Below, one piece after another: positions 34,801 to 49,800 of a DNA stretch of 64,000 nucleotides (position 1 is its first letter; each line of letters starts with the position of its first letter). Below the pieces are notes generated by a model. That model made no database searches, was not told where the DNA came from, and was given only the letters and a program-made list of their open reading frames with translations. The stretch is from Emydura subglobosa (taxonomy: Eukaryota; Chordata; Testudines; Chelidae). Location: contig ML679946.1 in the NCBI GenBank assembly GCA_007922225.1, forward strand, positions 95,424,759 through 95,488,758, in the 5' to 3' direction. Position numbers and translations under genes: made by a program.

Positions 34801-37800
34801 TGTCAATACCAGTCCAGTCCTGCAGCTTTTATTCACGTGACTAATCCTTGTTCACATGTTTTGTCCCACTGACGAGTTGTGTGATGATTACACAAGGACC
34901 GGTTGCAGGAACATGCCTGGAAATTATTGAATTGAATTGGTCTGATGTCTTCCTCCAAATGCTATGGGTATATCAGAAGTCTAGTTAAGATAAGAACCTT
35001 CCCTTCCTCAACCTTCTACTTTGATGTTCTTGGCACTTTCCCTGTTGTAGAGCGAGATTGTAACTATCTAGTTTGAAGAGGTGGAGTTTACTCTTTTTAA
35101 AAACTGGATAAACATCTGGTGCACTTATGTTATTGTCCTACACCACTTACTATAACTAGCACTACTGAAAGGACCCAGGCTTCCATTTCACATCTGCGTG
35201 ACATTGCTACTATGCTTCTCAATGCCCTAAATAACATCTTTGTGTGTAGGTTAAAGTAGCAGTCCCAGAAATGTGATTATAGTTATTATGTGGTAGGTTT
35301 AAGAAAATGGTTCATTCCGATTCATTCATAGCCAAGTAGGTTGGCAAAAAATGTGAACAGAACCTATTTTTAGAAGGGATGTATTATCTGTGAATCTATG
35401 CTGCATTGATGTTCTCTAGTAAGCTGTTTTTGGAGGGCAGTAGAATAAAGGCATTTGCGAAGAGGCATTACTGTTAGGCCTGAAGGCATACAAATACTGT
35501 ATCCTATACACCAACTGATGAGTAATCACTGAGTGTTTTCTACCATTCAGAAGATAAAGTTCTGGATACCATTAAATCTTTACTTTTTAGTCATAAAGTT
35601 AGGGATGAGTAAATTGGTTCTGAGTGGAAGGGGTGGGAAATCAGCTTTAACCTTCTTCTAAAACTCACACCAAACTAACTCTGAAGTTCAAAAAGTTTAG
35701 ATAATGTTTTCGTTTTCATGCATCTTTGCTCTTCTTCCTGGTTCTGCCACTGGGAACAGAGACATTGTAATGCTATGGGGAAAAGCTGTTCCCATGATCT
35801 TCCTGGCCAGAAATCTCACAAGAAAACTAATTTTCATGAGATTTTCAATTCAGAGTCAGGAGGGAGATGGGTTGAAAAAGCCTTTGAAGTGTTATGGCAC
35901 CAATCTTCTGAATCTTTTTAGATATGTCCATCACTAGTAAAGACAGTTGAAACTTTCATTCATTATAATCATCTTAAAGAAAAGTAACCAATTCTGCTCT
36001 GCATCAATAGTGAGAGTGGCAATTCTGCCATTAATTTGTCCAGTCTGAGTAACTCAGATATTGATGGCTGTGTATGTATGTTGGTGCTTAACTAAGATGC
36101 AATGTAATTTAACATCATGGGATTTGAAGTGCAGATCCGGTACAATCCTGTCATAGAGAAGAAATCCAGTCTATCTGATCTGGCGCTGTGCTTGGAAGGT
36201 AGTGACTTTCAGTAATCTTGTGTACTCCTAAGTGATGTTTACATTAAAGACTTTGAGCTTTAAAATCTCCCTCCACTACATTTTAAAATGAACCAGCCAA
36301 ATTTTCATGGGAAAGAACCACTATAGGAGACAGGGTCCTGTTGCAAAATTTGATACAGATTCAGAACTCTCCGAAGTTTGGTGGTTTTTGGGTCTGGGAT
36401 TTTGGCTTGACCCATTATTGGCCATATAATCATAGAGACTTTATAATCATAGAGGTCACTTGCAAAATTCAGCTCTATATGTGAATTTAAAACACCCCAA
36501 AAGTTTGGGTTTGCTTGCACCCAGGTGTTCAGTTTAGCCCAGTTTAAATATAGGGGCCATTTGTGAAATTCAGAGTCAGGTCAGAATTTGTCTTTCAAAC
36601 ATAAATTAGTCATGTCAGATCCAGGGATTTGGTTCATGCCTATCTCTAAGCATGTGCATTTTTCTCGGACTTGGACTATTAATTACAATAAGTGTGCCTC
36701 TACTTCCAGACATCAAGGGTGGAATTCTCCAGAGTATTCAGCATTAGCCTATCTCTGGCCCCACTGAAGTCAATGGGAGTTCATCATTGGTTTCACTGGG
36801 AGTAGAGAGAGGCCAGTACTGAGTGCTTTTGAAAATCCCACCCTAAACCTTGCTTACCCTAAAAATAAAACATCTGGAAGACAGAAGCTTTCTCTATGAG
36901 ACATCTATAATTTTTCAATAAAGTTACAGAGCTGGATGGATCAGACTACTGTAATTATGCAATGAAAGCAATTGCAAGAAGGTGGTTAGGAAGAGCAGAG
37001 TGGCAGTAACATCTCCCATCAGGTTCCCTATGTACATTCAACAAAGCAGCACTTCTCTGGACCAGCGTGCCTTGTAAGATATTCGAAAAGCAATTTCCAC
37101 ATGAGAAAAGCATAGATCAGACTTGGGAAGGATCCCTTTTGGGTCATGTTGTAGAGTGAGTGGGAATGAACCGTGCACACAGGTAGTTCAGCTACCAGGT
37201 GGGGGAAAGTAGGGAACTATTGATTGGCAAAGTCTACCCTAGTGACTAGCTGGCAGCATGTCCAGCAATGTGATCAATAGCACTGCATTTAAATGGGTTG
37301 GTCCCAGAGTTCACATCCTGTTTGTCACCCAAACGGTCGTTATGATTTTTTTTGCACTTATCTGTACTTGAACTCGGCAGGCAGGGAGACAGTGAGAAGA
37401 CAAAGCTGAAAGTAAATTGTTACAGGTATTATTTGAGAAATAGAAAACATTCCCATAGCAGTGAGCAGGAAAGGTTTACACATGAATGATGCAAGGAACA
37501 TAAGCCAAGATTTGAGGTTTAAAGCAAAGAATGAGCAAGGATTGTGCCTGAAAAGGACACACTGCATACACCATCTATGTGCCCTGTATCTTTGCACTGT
37601 GCTTGTGTGATCTTTGCACTGTTCCTAATACGGGTTGCAAAGAAGCCACTCAGTTCTGTGTATTTTAAAATGAAGTGGAATGTTTGGATTGATGTCACTC
37701 TCGCACGTGCACACACACCAGACAGGTGGATAAAATCAATTACCTATTCACTTCTAATCAAGATAAATAAGCAATTGTGTTTCGCTTTGGGTATGTCTGC

Positions 37801-40800
37801 ACAGCAACTAGATGCCTGTGGCTGGCCCTTGCCAGCCGACTCGGGCTCATGGGGTTCCCACTGCAGGGCTGTTTCATTGCTGTGTAGATGTCCAGGCTCA
37901 GGCTGGAGTCTGGGCTCCAGGATCCTGTGGGGTGAGAGGGTCCCAGAGCTCGGGCTCCAGCCTGACCCCCAAAGTCCTACACAGCAATGAAACAGCCCTG
38001 AGGAGTCAGCTGGCATGGCACAGCCGCGGGTTTTTCTTTGCTGTGTAGACATACCTTAGGAGACAAATATAAACTACAGTAGTTATTGCTAATAGTGACT
38101 CTTTACACTCCCAGAGAATGTTTCATCTGAGCATCTGAAAGCACCTTCCAAATGTTAACCAAATCAACCCCACACAGCTGCTGTGAGATAGTTATAATGG
38201 GCAAAATTCTATATTGGTGTAAATCCAGAGGAACTCCATTCACTTCAGTAGATTTGCTCTGGATTTACTCCTGTGAGAGCAGAATTTGGCCCAGTAAGAA
38301 TTATCACAAACATTTTATAAATGGATAAACTGAAGGACACAAAGGACACATGACTTGCCTGAGGTCAAACAGTGGGACAGTGGAAGTTATGGAAATATAA
38401 TTATCCGAGTGAAAATATCCTCCAAACCCAGCAATGCACACCAGACATGTTGACTTACAATGGAATCCAGACAAAGCTCTCTTTTTTAGAACATAATTAG
38501 TAATTTGAAGCTTTGTGTCTGAAGCCAGACATACCACCGATTTCATGCGTCAGAATTCAATTGTTGGCACTTTATGGTCTGCAAAATGGAAGCGTAATTA
38601 TTATGTAAAAATATGTAGCTTAAGTCACATTGCTTAAAAGTTATTTTGTTCAAACAGTAATAGTAATAATAAAAAACAGAATTTTTGAAAAATTATTTAA
38701 GTGGTAATTGGAAAAACAAGTCACCAAAATTTAACCTGGAAAAAAATAAGACAAGGATTTCTAACAGTGCAGATAAATAAGTATTGGAACAGATTATTAG
38801 GGGAAATGGTAAATTCTTTATCACGTGGGCACTTTAAATAAAGACTTATTGTCTTTCTAAAAGGTATGCTGTAGTTCAGACAGCAAAGTATCGCGCTAGA
38901 TGTAGGAGCTACTGGAGGAAATTCTTTGGTCTGTGTCATATAAGGGTGATATAAGATGATCATAAGGGTCCGTTCTGGCTTTAAAAACTGTGATGTGTTA
39001 CGTATCATAAAAATGAGATTTGCCTTATGATTCATATCATTTGTTTCCTGAGCATTTGGCTTCTTGCCCTGGCCAATACTTGGTACCTCAAGAGAAGATG
39101 AAAATCAAAATATAGTGCACCTGTTGTGCAATGCAGGGACAAGTTCACAATCCCACTGATTATATTTCTAGTGATGACTCTATTAATTTGTAATGTGAAA
39201 TAATTTTGTGTTCTTTCTTAGATATCATTATAGTAGCAAATTAACTGGCTAATCATTTTTTGTTAATTAGGGACAATCAGCCTCCATCATCATGGGCACC
39301 AATGCCCTCTCATGTTAGAGAAGCAGCATGGTTCCAAAGTGTGTGGGAGAAAAAATAGTGGAGATTGCATACATGGCACACAACTCTTCCTGCATTCCCT
39401 CTTCAGTGGTGGCTGGGGATGTGCAGGACAGACACAAACAGTCTGGGAAAGGGTATGGATAGGGTAAGTGGATTCATCACTACATGAATCCACTAGACAT
39501 TGCTTCCTGGAGAGTGGAAGCAGAACAGCTGTAGAAACGTTCAGTTAGAAGGTGCTTTGGATGGTGGAAGAACCTGCTGACAAACTTAGACCCTGTCTAC
39601 ACTTACCTCTGGGATTCGGCGGCAGTCGACAGGAGTTACGCAAGCTCCTATCGACTTCTCTGCTCCTCTTCTGCACGCCGTCTTCACTGCACTGCGTGGA
39701 TGGGAACCGCGTTCCCGTCAATGCAGCATTACGCCACTTGTGGAGGTGGTCTGAGTACATCAATTTCTGGATCAACTGAGCAGGTCTTCACTGCCCACTC
39801 AGTCGATCCAGAGAAATCGATCTGACGGTGGTGACTTTGCCGCCGTCAGTGTAGCCATAGCCTTAGAAAAGGCTCTCTTCTAGTGAATGGAGATGAGGAG
39901 GAAAACACTGGCCATCTTTACAGACCAGCCGTCTTTAAGCAGGTTAAATCCAATCTTTAATAAATGTATACAGATATAATATAGTCTTGCACTTGCATCT
40001 TGCTTGGTAGGTGAACTCAAACAGCAGGCATCGCTGTTCACCAGCAATAGTAACTCAGCAGCTGGAAGAGCATTCTTCCATCCTCCAATTACATGGAGAG
40101 GGTAGTAGTCCCAGGCCCAGGCTTGCAGGCCCCTCTGCTTTATAACATATAACTGAATTGGTGAAAGAAACCAAAGTAATTAAAGGCCCATCCCGACCCA
40201 TGATTTTTTTTTTTTTCTATTTCTGCATGCAAGATTCAAAAGGACCCACAAGTTATTTTTCTCCATTGCAAATGAGAAAAGAATTCTGACTGTATATGGT
40301 GTTTTCCTTTGAAATCCATCTGGGATAGAAAGAAACTTCTGGGGAAAGCGCTAGGGTCAATATTTTTCTTTTTAAAAAAACCAGGTGCCTAAAGTTAGCT
40401 CCTAAGTCCATATTTAGTTATGGGTTTGATGCAGGTTGAAATTATATGACCTATGTTACAGAGAAGGTCCAGCTAGAGTCAAATAGTCCCTCTCACCTTA
40501 AAATCTAAAGCCTCCCATTGACGTCAATGAAAGTCAGAGCAGATGCTACATATAAATCAGTTTAAGATAAATCGAGAGGTAACATTTTCAAAAGCACCTA
40601 AGTGACTTAAGAATGTTAGTCCCATATTTAGACATGAGTGAAGGTATGAAGATGATTGTGAAGGTACTTAGGTGCATAACGAAGCCTTTGGACACCCAGA
40701 GGGGTTTACAAAAGCACTTAAGTTAGCTATGTGCCGAACATCCATCACTTTCAATGGGAGTTAGATGCCTACCCTGTTTGGGTGCTTTTGAAAATCCCTC

Positions 40801-43800
40801 TAAGTGCCTAGCTGTATCTTTAGATGCCTAACTACTTTCCGAAATCTATCCCTCAATTGCTTTTGAAAATGGAACTTGGTCTCCCCAGTCTCTTAAGTGC
40901 TTTTGAAGTTTACCCAAGGTGTTCTCAGTCAGTGCAAAGGTAAATCAAGGTCTGCTGATGCACCATTCCATTTCCTCCTTGACTAGCTCTTCCTCTGAAG
41001 TTTGTGCACTTTCTTGATTTTCATATGCTTTGTCTCACAGTGCATTTGGATGCGTGGCTGCTCTTGAGTGCCTCCTCAGTACTCACTGATCCGTCCATCA
41101 TAAACTTTGACATTGCACAAGTCAGCAGAGAGGTTTCTGATGGGTTCTCCACTGCAAGAGATTTTTGTCTGTCAGGTGAGAAACTGAGTTTCTTATAATG
41201 AAGACAGCTCTTTTCTTTGGCTTTGTGTAGGACATGGAGTATTGATTTATAACAATGAAGCATGTTATTGAGGAAAAACCAATTTTTAAACATTATTCTG
41301 CCGTAGCATTTCTTGAATTGGAAAAAGGGACCTGAAATAATTTACCTAATGAAAGGCCTGACAGAAAGTCATGTAGTGAAGTGGCATATTTTTCAGCTGC
41401 CTTTGCATAACTTTGACACCTCACATGTTCAGAGACCTTCTAACATCTACTAGCCACCAGGCAGTTTGATGAACAGCAACAAAAACGTTTGAGGAACTGA
41501 TGGGATTAATTGATAAGGAACAATTAAAAGATAACTATGTGCGGCTAGGCTAAAAAATGACTAAGAGACGTGACAACCACCTACAACTATTTGAAGGCTC
41601 CAGGAACTGCTTAGCATGGTACAAGGAAGGGGGTATAATTAGGAGTAATGGGTTGAAATTTAGCAAAGGTCTGCTTAAGCGGAATATCAGGGACAGAACT
41701 CCCAAAAGGGAAGGCCTACTAAATAGTCTCAAAGTCTTCTCTTTCTAACTTCCTATGATCAACACACCTCTATTCCCAACAGGTCCTGGAAGAATGGTTA
41801 ATATGAAAAGAGGAAGCTCTGAGTTTGAGGAAAAGCTTCCATTTGCTGCAGAAGGCTCTCTCTGTCTCTCTGCAATGTCGTCCTCCTATTGTGCATCCAT
41901 AGTGCAGCTGGAGGTGTAATTCCCAGCTTGGGTATACAAACAGATGCTAACTCTGAGAGAGCTTGCGGGCTGAAAATAGCAGTGTGGCTGTAGCAGTATG
42001 GGCAGTGGCTTGGGCTAGCCACCTGAATATAGTCCCACTTGAGGTCTCCAGTACATACTCAGGTGGCTAGTTTGAGCCATGCCACCACAGTTACACCGCC
42101 ATTTTTAATATGCTAGCTCGATCAGAGCTAGTGCCTATCTGTCTACCTGAGCTGGAATCCTATCTCTCAGCTGCAGTGTGGATGTACTCCTCGTTAAATT
42201 CTGCTAGGGCCAGCAGCACTGGGCTTTTTCCATTTAATTTTTTATTAAATACTTTTAACCACTGAAAAGGGTGATTTCCAAAGGCAAAAAATGACAGACA
42301 GGGGCTCAACTCTGTTGGAAAGTCAGGGGGTGTTAGGAGCTTCATTCTCCTTTGTGCTTTTGAAAATCTCCCTATTAAATTGTTTGGGGATTTGACGTTT
42401 TGAAAACACGTAGCATCTGCTTGCCGCCTTTCTTTCTCTCCACAGCCTGCTCAAAGAGCCAGTCCTGCATAGTGGTTACTCTTGAAATCCAGCCATCAGC
42501 GATACGCTGCATTTTCTACCCTGATACACAGATATGCACACATGGCCTTCAAGGCCACAGCTGTCGCATTTTACTCAAGGAGCCAGCTACTTACATCTAT
42601 TGGAGGCAAGGTAAGTGCAGGGCAGTACCATATTGAGAAGCAGGCTTAATTGTGGTAGCTTGTGGGCTACTCTAATAGATGGGACAATAGTGAAGTATCT
42701 GGTACCTAGATTTGCCACCCATCTGATCTGTATGGTGGATGGGCCCAGTTAGCGTGGGGTTATTATGCTGCATCCTAAAAAGCATGTGAACCGCTCCCAA
42801 AATATCTTTTGTGGCAAAGCCTAAAATCATCCTAAGTGTGATGTTGCATCACAACGGTGGGGTGCAACAAGTTTGGTCTGCAAAAAAGACTTTGAAAGAG
42901 GGCAAATCTTTAATAATTTAGTAAAATTTTCAGCAGTACCTAAGTGACTTAGCCTAAGTTTCATTAATTTTGAAAGAGACAGGCTCCGTAAGGCCTACAT
43001 TTTTAAAGATATTTAGGCACTGCTGACCTTAGCAATGCCTAACTGATTTAGGAATTTAAATCTCATTTTCAAAAGGGCTTTAAGACTTCTATAAGTGCCT
43101 AAATCCCTTTTGAAAATGAGATTTAGGCTTCCAAGGAAAACAATATTTTTCTTATTTTTTTTCTTCTCCAAATAGGTTCATTCTTACCCATCTCTGAACC
43201 CGATTTAACTTCATCCGTGCACATTCCATCCCATGGAGTTTTGCTCGGCAGGTCCCAAGTAATCCGAATTGGTTCTGAGTGGAGAAATGTTAGTCAGTTT
43301 TTTGGGATTCCATATGCAATATCTCCGATAGCAGAAAATCGGTTTCATCCTCCAGAGCCCGTTACCTGGCTGCAATTCTGGAATGCTACTATGGCTCGGT
43401 GAGAGAGCACATTTTTGAATTAGTCCTTTGATCATCTAATGATGTCTTTGTTTGTCAGTGGTGATCTATTCTAAACCCATTCAGGCACTCAGATTCCACA
43501 ATGATGAGGTTGGTATACATGCCTAGATATGTTGATAAATTACTACATTGAGGCATCGAGCTGTGCTGAAAGAAAAAATCACCTTACACTACACACTGCC
43601 CAGAAGTTTTATTTAACTCTACATTGTATAGTCTATTATAAGTAATACTCAGATTCCAAAATTAGAGTATCTTCCATTTTATTTCTTAATTTTTTTCTAG
43701 ATCTCTCATATTTCAGCCCCAGTAGATCTGGAGGGGGTTGATGCAGTTTGAGGTAGTTGGTTTTTAACTCATTGAACCCAACAGATATGCTCTTGCTCAG

Positions 43801-46800
43801 ATAGAAGTCATGGGCCTGATGCAGGAATTACTGAATGAAATTCTCTGGCCTGAGGTCAGATTAGATGATCGTAAGGGTCCTTCCTGGCCTTCAAAATCTA
43901 GGAAAACACAAATATTGATTGAAATGGTGTGAGTAAAACACAAGATTCTGAAAATTAGTTAATGCACAGCCTGATGTTGGGTTAAAGGGGAACTTGGTGG
44001 GCCGTGGGTATGTTACCTTTCAGGATTTCATTCATCTTTGGCTCTCCTGGATGTATTCATGATAACTGGCCTCATACCACAAAGTGACATGTCACAAATG
44101 TAAATTTATTAATGAAAGACAGTTGATTCTAATATATTTGTACAAAATACCTGTGCATCTGGAATCTTTAAGTGTTGAACTTGGGCAATTGGTTAAAAAA
44201 ATGCAACAACAAAAATATTGTGGAAGTAGATTTATATTAATTTAAACTATTAATGAGGTTCCTATTGCAATTCCTATTCCTATTGCGTCTATGCTCCATA
44301 AAATATAATGCAACATACAAAACACTTAAAATCAATCAAACTGAGCCATGCTGCACAAACACACAGAAATCTGGCACAAGAGGAAATGAGATTGCCACAA
44401 GACATTAACCTTCGCTTGAGTGACAGGGATCAACTCACAACTGGTACAAAGAGCGGCAGACCTTTGTCTTAGTAGATGCAGAAAAACAAAGGCAGAAGCC
44501 TAACACAGGGATGTTATAAAAGCCAAAAGTATTACTGGGTTCAAAAACAAATAAGATAAGTTCATGGTGGATAGGTCTTTCAATGGCTATTGGACGCCAT
44601 GGTCAGGAAAGCAACCCCATGCTCTGGTTGTCCCTAAACCTCTGACTGCCAGAAGTTAGGACTGGATGACAGGGGATGGACCACTTGATTATTGCCATTT
44701 TAATTCCCTCTGAAGCATCTGGCATTGACCACTGCAAGAAGACAGGATACTGGGCTCGATGGGCCATTGGTCTGACCCAGTATGGCCATTCTTATGTACT
44801 TATTTAAACGGGACATGGACAGACCCAGTGAAGGGCCCCTGAAGACCTTTTCTGGGAGAGAGTTCAAGAATTAAAGACTATTGACCAAGACCAGTGATGC
44901 TAGTAATCAAGAGCAGACCTGTCCCAGCCATATTGGGGGATAAGTAATAGCCCCAGTACTTGGGATCTATGTTGTCAAGGGCTTTCTAATAACACACTCA
45001 AGAAGTGAATACAACCAGAGACTCTTTTCTTGGGTGGTTGAAAGTGCTTGGTCTTCAGTGGCCTTGTGCTGCAGCATGCACCTGAGTCATGTTGTTGGTG
45101 TCAGCAACATAACCACATTAGCCACGCAGCTTGACATATGCTGGAGGGATCTGATGAGATGCAGCTTGTTTATTCAGCTGCGCAATGATGTACAGTTGAT
45201 ATACACAAACCGTTGCAGTAACATATACAGCATCAATTCTTTGTGACTGCACGCAACAAGCTGTGTACAGTCATCTGCAATACATCTTTGGTGAGAGCTG
45301 TCTGCCTCTGCCACCGCCTTCTGAAAATTGTGTCTTGCCTCAGTGTGAAGAATTTGGCTGAGATTTTCAAAGCCATTTAGGGAGCTTGGGCGCCTAGTTC
45401 CCATTAATTTTAATGGGAATTGGATGTCCAGATCCCATAGGTGACTTTGAAAAGCTCAGCCTTTATCTTTTTATTACTTGTTGAAGATCCAAAGTACTGT
45501 TAGGAATTATAAGATTCAAGGAGGAGTGCCTTGGAGAATCACTCAGATCTTAAACTTCCAGAACTCCTGGTGTATGTAATGAATGCAGATCATTATAATA
45601 TTCAGGACCATACAGCATTATAGCACAATATATTTTTTCTCTTTATAACAAAAAATCAAAATAGCAGCCCATCATTCCGAATATGAGAGACAGTTTTCCA
45701 TATATATTTATTGTCAGGGTTGGGCTGGGTCAGTACTTGGATAAAGAGATCTCTAAGAGACCTCAGATTGCTGAAGCACCTGTGGTGTTGATGAAGCCCC
45801 TGTGGTGCCAGAAGGTGGCACTGTTTCCTCTGAGTCAGCCTTGAACAACTTCCCTTGCGTGTTATTAGGGGAATTCTGGTGATGAAGGTGCCATCTTTTT
45901 GATGAGATGTAAACATGAGGCTCTGATTATTTGTGGTTGTTAAAAATCCCCAGGGCATTTATCATGAATAAATTCATTGGTGTTGTGTCCTGCTCAGATT
46001 CTTACTTGAGGAATGAGTATTTTGCCCCCCTCCAAGATTTTCCCCTGCAATTTCCATTCAATGTGCTTCTTCGCTTTCTGTTTTAAACCGTTGCATGGCA
46101 TTGTTGTGCTACACAGCTCCCTTATGGAAAAACTCTGTAGAATTTAACAAAATATGGTGATTTTTCTATAATAGTTGATATAATATAATATAGTTGAACC
46201 AACCTGAAGAATTTAATTGATAATTCTATCCCTGATATCAATTTCTGTTGGACAATTTAAAAAAAAGTAGAGCTAACTCTGCAGGTTTTTAGGTAGTTTC
46301 TTTAGAACCCTGTCAGTTCCATCCTTATTAAATTTATAAACCTTTTCCATAAAGGGTTAAACAGTACAGATGTAGCTGCATTTCAGTATGTGGGATCCTC
46401 TGAGTCCAAAATAGCCCACTGCATAAGACGTTTGTTTGATATGGTTTTTAGAGAGGGCTGGGAGGATGCTTTCTATGATGACGAAGGATGGAAAGCAGTG
46501 TCTGCAGATGTCTGGCTGATTGAGTTCTGTTAAAAGAACAGTTTAAATGCTGCTGGGATTTTGTTGTATTTATTGCATTGTTAATGATTTGTTAGGCACC
46601 TATCACATTGGATAGACATCATTTTGTTATTTTAAATCTAAATAAACAAACATATCCTTTATTTACCTCGCAGGGGGATTGTTACATGAATGCTAGGAAT
46701 GTGTTTGAGATCCAGAGATATAAAGATGTTACAGAAGTGTTAAAATTGTTTTATTGAACTTCAGCTCTGAATAAATTGAGCTACAATGGTACAAAAATAA

Positions 46801-49800
46801 TGCTAGTTTGTCAGCCAAAATTAACACAGACTGTATCTTTAGGGCTAGTTGTTGGCAACCTGGAGATGGAGTGCTTCAGTCTTCTCCTGTCAGTGAAGAC
46901 TGCTTGTACCTGAATGTGTTTGTGCCTGCCAGCACTGTAAGTATTGAATTACTAGAACATGGTGTAGCAAAATGTTGTTGTCATGCTGTCTGCAGTGGCT
47001 CACAGGAGAGAATACCAGCCTCAGGGGCAGACTGTTAAAAAGCTGTGCACAAGCCCCAAACTGGTTGTGAGTTCTATAATTAGATTTCACCAACCAAGTA
47101 ACAGGTGTAAACTCCTCAGGCATTATACAGCCTTAACATGGAGTCATAGGCAATCACCTTGGGCATTCTGATCTATCTTGCCACACAGGCAAGCTGGCTC
47201 TGTGATGGGTGGTCATTTTACACCAGAGATCACAAAATATTCAGGTTACTTCCAGCCCCAAAGGACCAGTCACTTACTGCAGGTCAATTTGCACTTTAGA
47301 TCTCACATCAAAGACAATGCTTGTAATCAGTCCTGTAATAAACTAACTAAAGGTTTATTAAATAGGAGAAAGAAATAAGAGCGCTATTTACAAGGTTAAA
47401 ACAGATAAACATACACATGCAATTGAGTTGCAGAAGTTGGTTTCCAGTGGAGACAGAGCTGCTGAAATATGCCAGCTCTTATATGTGCATTACGGCTAAC
47501 CTAAGATAGTCCTGGGGATCTCTTGCTTATGTTTAGGAATCTTTAACCCTTAGAATACAAACACCATAAAAAGACCCTAATTCTTTCTGGTCAGGGATTT
47601 TTATCTCCATCTCCCAAGAGTCCAAGCTAATTGGATGAGCACTTCTGCATGCAATTTCTTGGGGGGGGCAGCAATTGACAAAGTCTTTGTTCTGTAGTGT
47701 CCCATTTGGATTCAGTAGTCCCTCCTGATGGGCAGGAGATCACACCTTCAGTAGGAATCCAGCATTTTGCATTAGATGAAGATTGCTGCATGTTCGCTCT
47801 GAAACTCTAATTTTACAGTTCTAGAGCAAACACTTAAGTATTATTTGATAGAATGGGATACAGAGATTAGAAGTAGGATTAATACATGCAGCATCCTGCA
47901 AGCATTGAATAAAGTATGAACACTAAACACATGGTTATAACATTAATACCCATTTAAATTTTAAACTATACTAACCCAAAGGTACGCCAGACTGGCTTTC
48001 ATCTATGCATTTGTCAGTATTCAGTAAGACCTGGGGTTTCGTATCTGGTCTGCTAGCGTCACAGTTGTATCATTTGAAAATGCTTTTTACCACAATAAGC
48101 AGAAGTGTTTAAAGTGCCATAGCGACGTAGAAATAAGAGCTAGAGAAGCCTTAGCAATGATAAATCAACTAGTCCAGTCTCTTGCCAGTGCAAGACTCTT
48201 GCCTACAGTATACTTGTTTGTGCTTTGGCTAAACTTTATCTGAATGTGTCTGCAGAGCAGGAAATGCAAATGGGCCGAGAGGAGGACATACACAGAGGAC
48301 TGGTCTATACTACCCCGATGATAAAGTTGTCATAGTTCTGGGCAACTGTGTCTGTATTTCCCCATTGTGATCCACCACTCTAGGTTCCCAGATCCTCAGC
48401 CATCATCTTTCTTTGGATTTCCCTCTTTCTCTTGATTGAGGTTTTTCCAGTCTCCACAGTTCCCTCCTTACACTGTGACATGACCGGCAAGCCAGACTTC
48501 CTCAACAGGCCAGCAGCTGCACTTTGCTCTCTCTTCAGAGGCCATAAACAGTATAATTGCCAGAAAATATAAGTTACTATCCAGCCCTTTCTAAGCAACC
48601 ATATTTATTCTTAAAAGCATTACAGAAAAAAACATAGTAAAATCAATAAAAGAACCAATGTGTATACTGAAATGCTTTCCAGGGGTCACGCTAAGTCCAG
48701 TCTTGGGTTCCAGCAATTGTCAGTCCCTAAGGATTTGAGGCCCCCCTTGGACAGCTGATCCTACCCATTTTCTGGATCAGGAGGAAGAATCCGAGCCAGT
48801 TTAAACTCAGGCTATTTATCCAAAAGTCCTTTCTTTGTCTTTTGGTCTCTGGAGAATCCAGTTTGAACCAGTACATGGGAGCCTGTCCAGGTGGTTGTAC
48901 TTCTCTGGAGGCGTTACAACCTGAGTCAATTTACCTAATCACCCCCCTTAGCCTCCCCCAACTGTTTCTAATTCCTGGATGTCTGTGGTCACTTTCCCTC
49001 GTGGAATTACATACAACCCCTGGCCCACAATGATACATAAACTTAATGCAATAAGATCTCCTAACGATACTGCAGGGAATTGCTGGATCTGTAACAACTG
49101 CTATACCAGGATAGCTATCCTGGCATAGCCTTTTAGTGTAGACATAGCGTGTGTCGACAGAAAGTTTTCTGCCAGAATAGTAGCACCACCTCCCTGAGCA
49201 GTATTAGTTCTGCCAGTGAGAGATGCACTCTTTTCTTTTGTGTCTGAACTCGGGCTTTTGCTGGCAAATCTATGTCAGTGAGGCAGTGTGGTTTTTTCAC
49301 ATCCTTGATCAACTGTGCCAACAAAATGTTGCAATGTAGAGCCAGGAAAAGAGAAAGGAAGAGAGAAAAGAGGAAGGGGAAGGAAGGAAACTAAGGGCAG
49401 AAATAGCAGTGTCCCTAAAAACGAGAATGTTTTCCCATGGATGATACTGAATGCAACACAACTAATGGTAATGATGACTAACATTTTAGTTATTACATAC
49501 AGGCCATCATCTACTCTTGATCTTTGTGCAAACCTCCCACTAATGTCGGCGGGTGGGAGGTCAGTTCTGGATTGAGAGTATTTAGCAGTGCTAAATTGAT
49601 GTCTCAGCCCATGGATCACAAAAGTGTTTCACTCCAAAAATGAGTGTGGACTCCCTTCACTAAGACAAACTGTCAACTGAAAATTTTAAGTTCCTCTATA
49701 TAAAAAGTAAAAAAAACCCCACAAAACAATCTTCATACTGGATGCAGTATTCTAGCCAAGCTTTTAACAAGAGATTAAACTGGGACTGGAGGACATAGGG

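Larger units (their letters stand above)
29676..41040 (+). other. TG: TG intron (11.4 kb), largest in the window
   Basis: It is packed with transposons: CR1 copies, an RTE-type LINE split by a CR1, a hAT-like element with target duplication, MIR and many palindromic elements, all listed separately. 33706-36716 and 36846-37786 show nothing I can support, except a decayed CR1-like tail near 33990-34060. 39866-40379 contains unclassified sequence. I see no nested gene. Confidence 0.85.
43399..46842 (+). other. TG: TG intron (3.4 kb)
   Basis: Two CR1 3' ends and one palindromic element are present. 44801-45349 and 45466-46842 show nothing recognisable. Confidence 0.8.

Noticed and set aside
37544..38052. 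Overlapping open frames on both strands
   Set aside because: They arise from a long GC-rich palindrome of a DNA transposon; the two strands read nearly the same.
49275..49619. Leu/Pro/Phe-rich minus-strand frame of 114 codons
   Set aside because: It is produced by the polypurine tract at 49342-49393.
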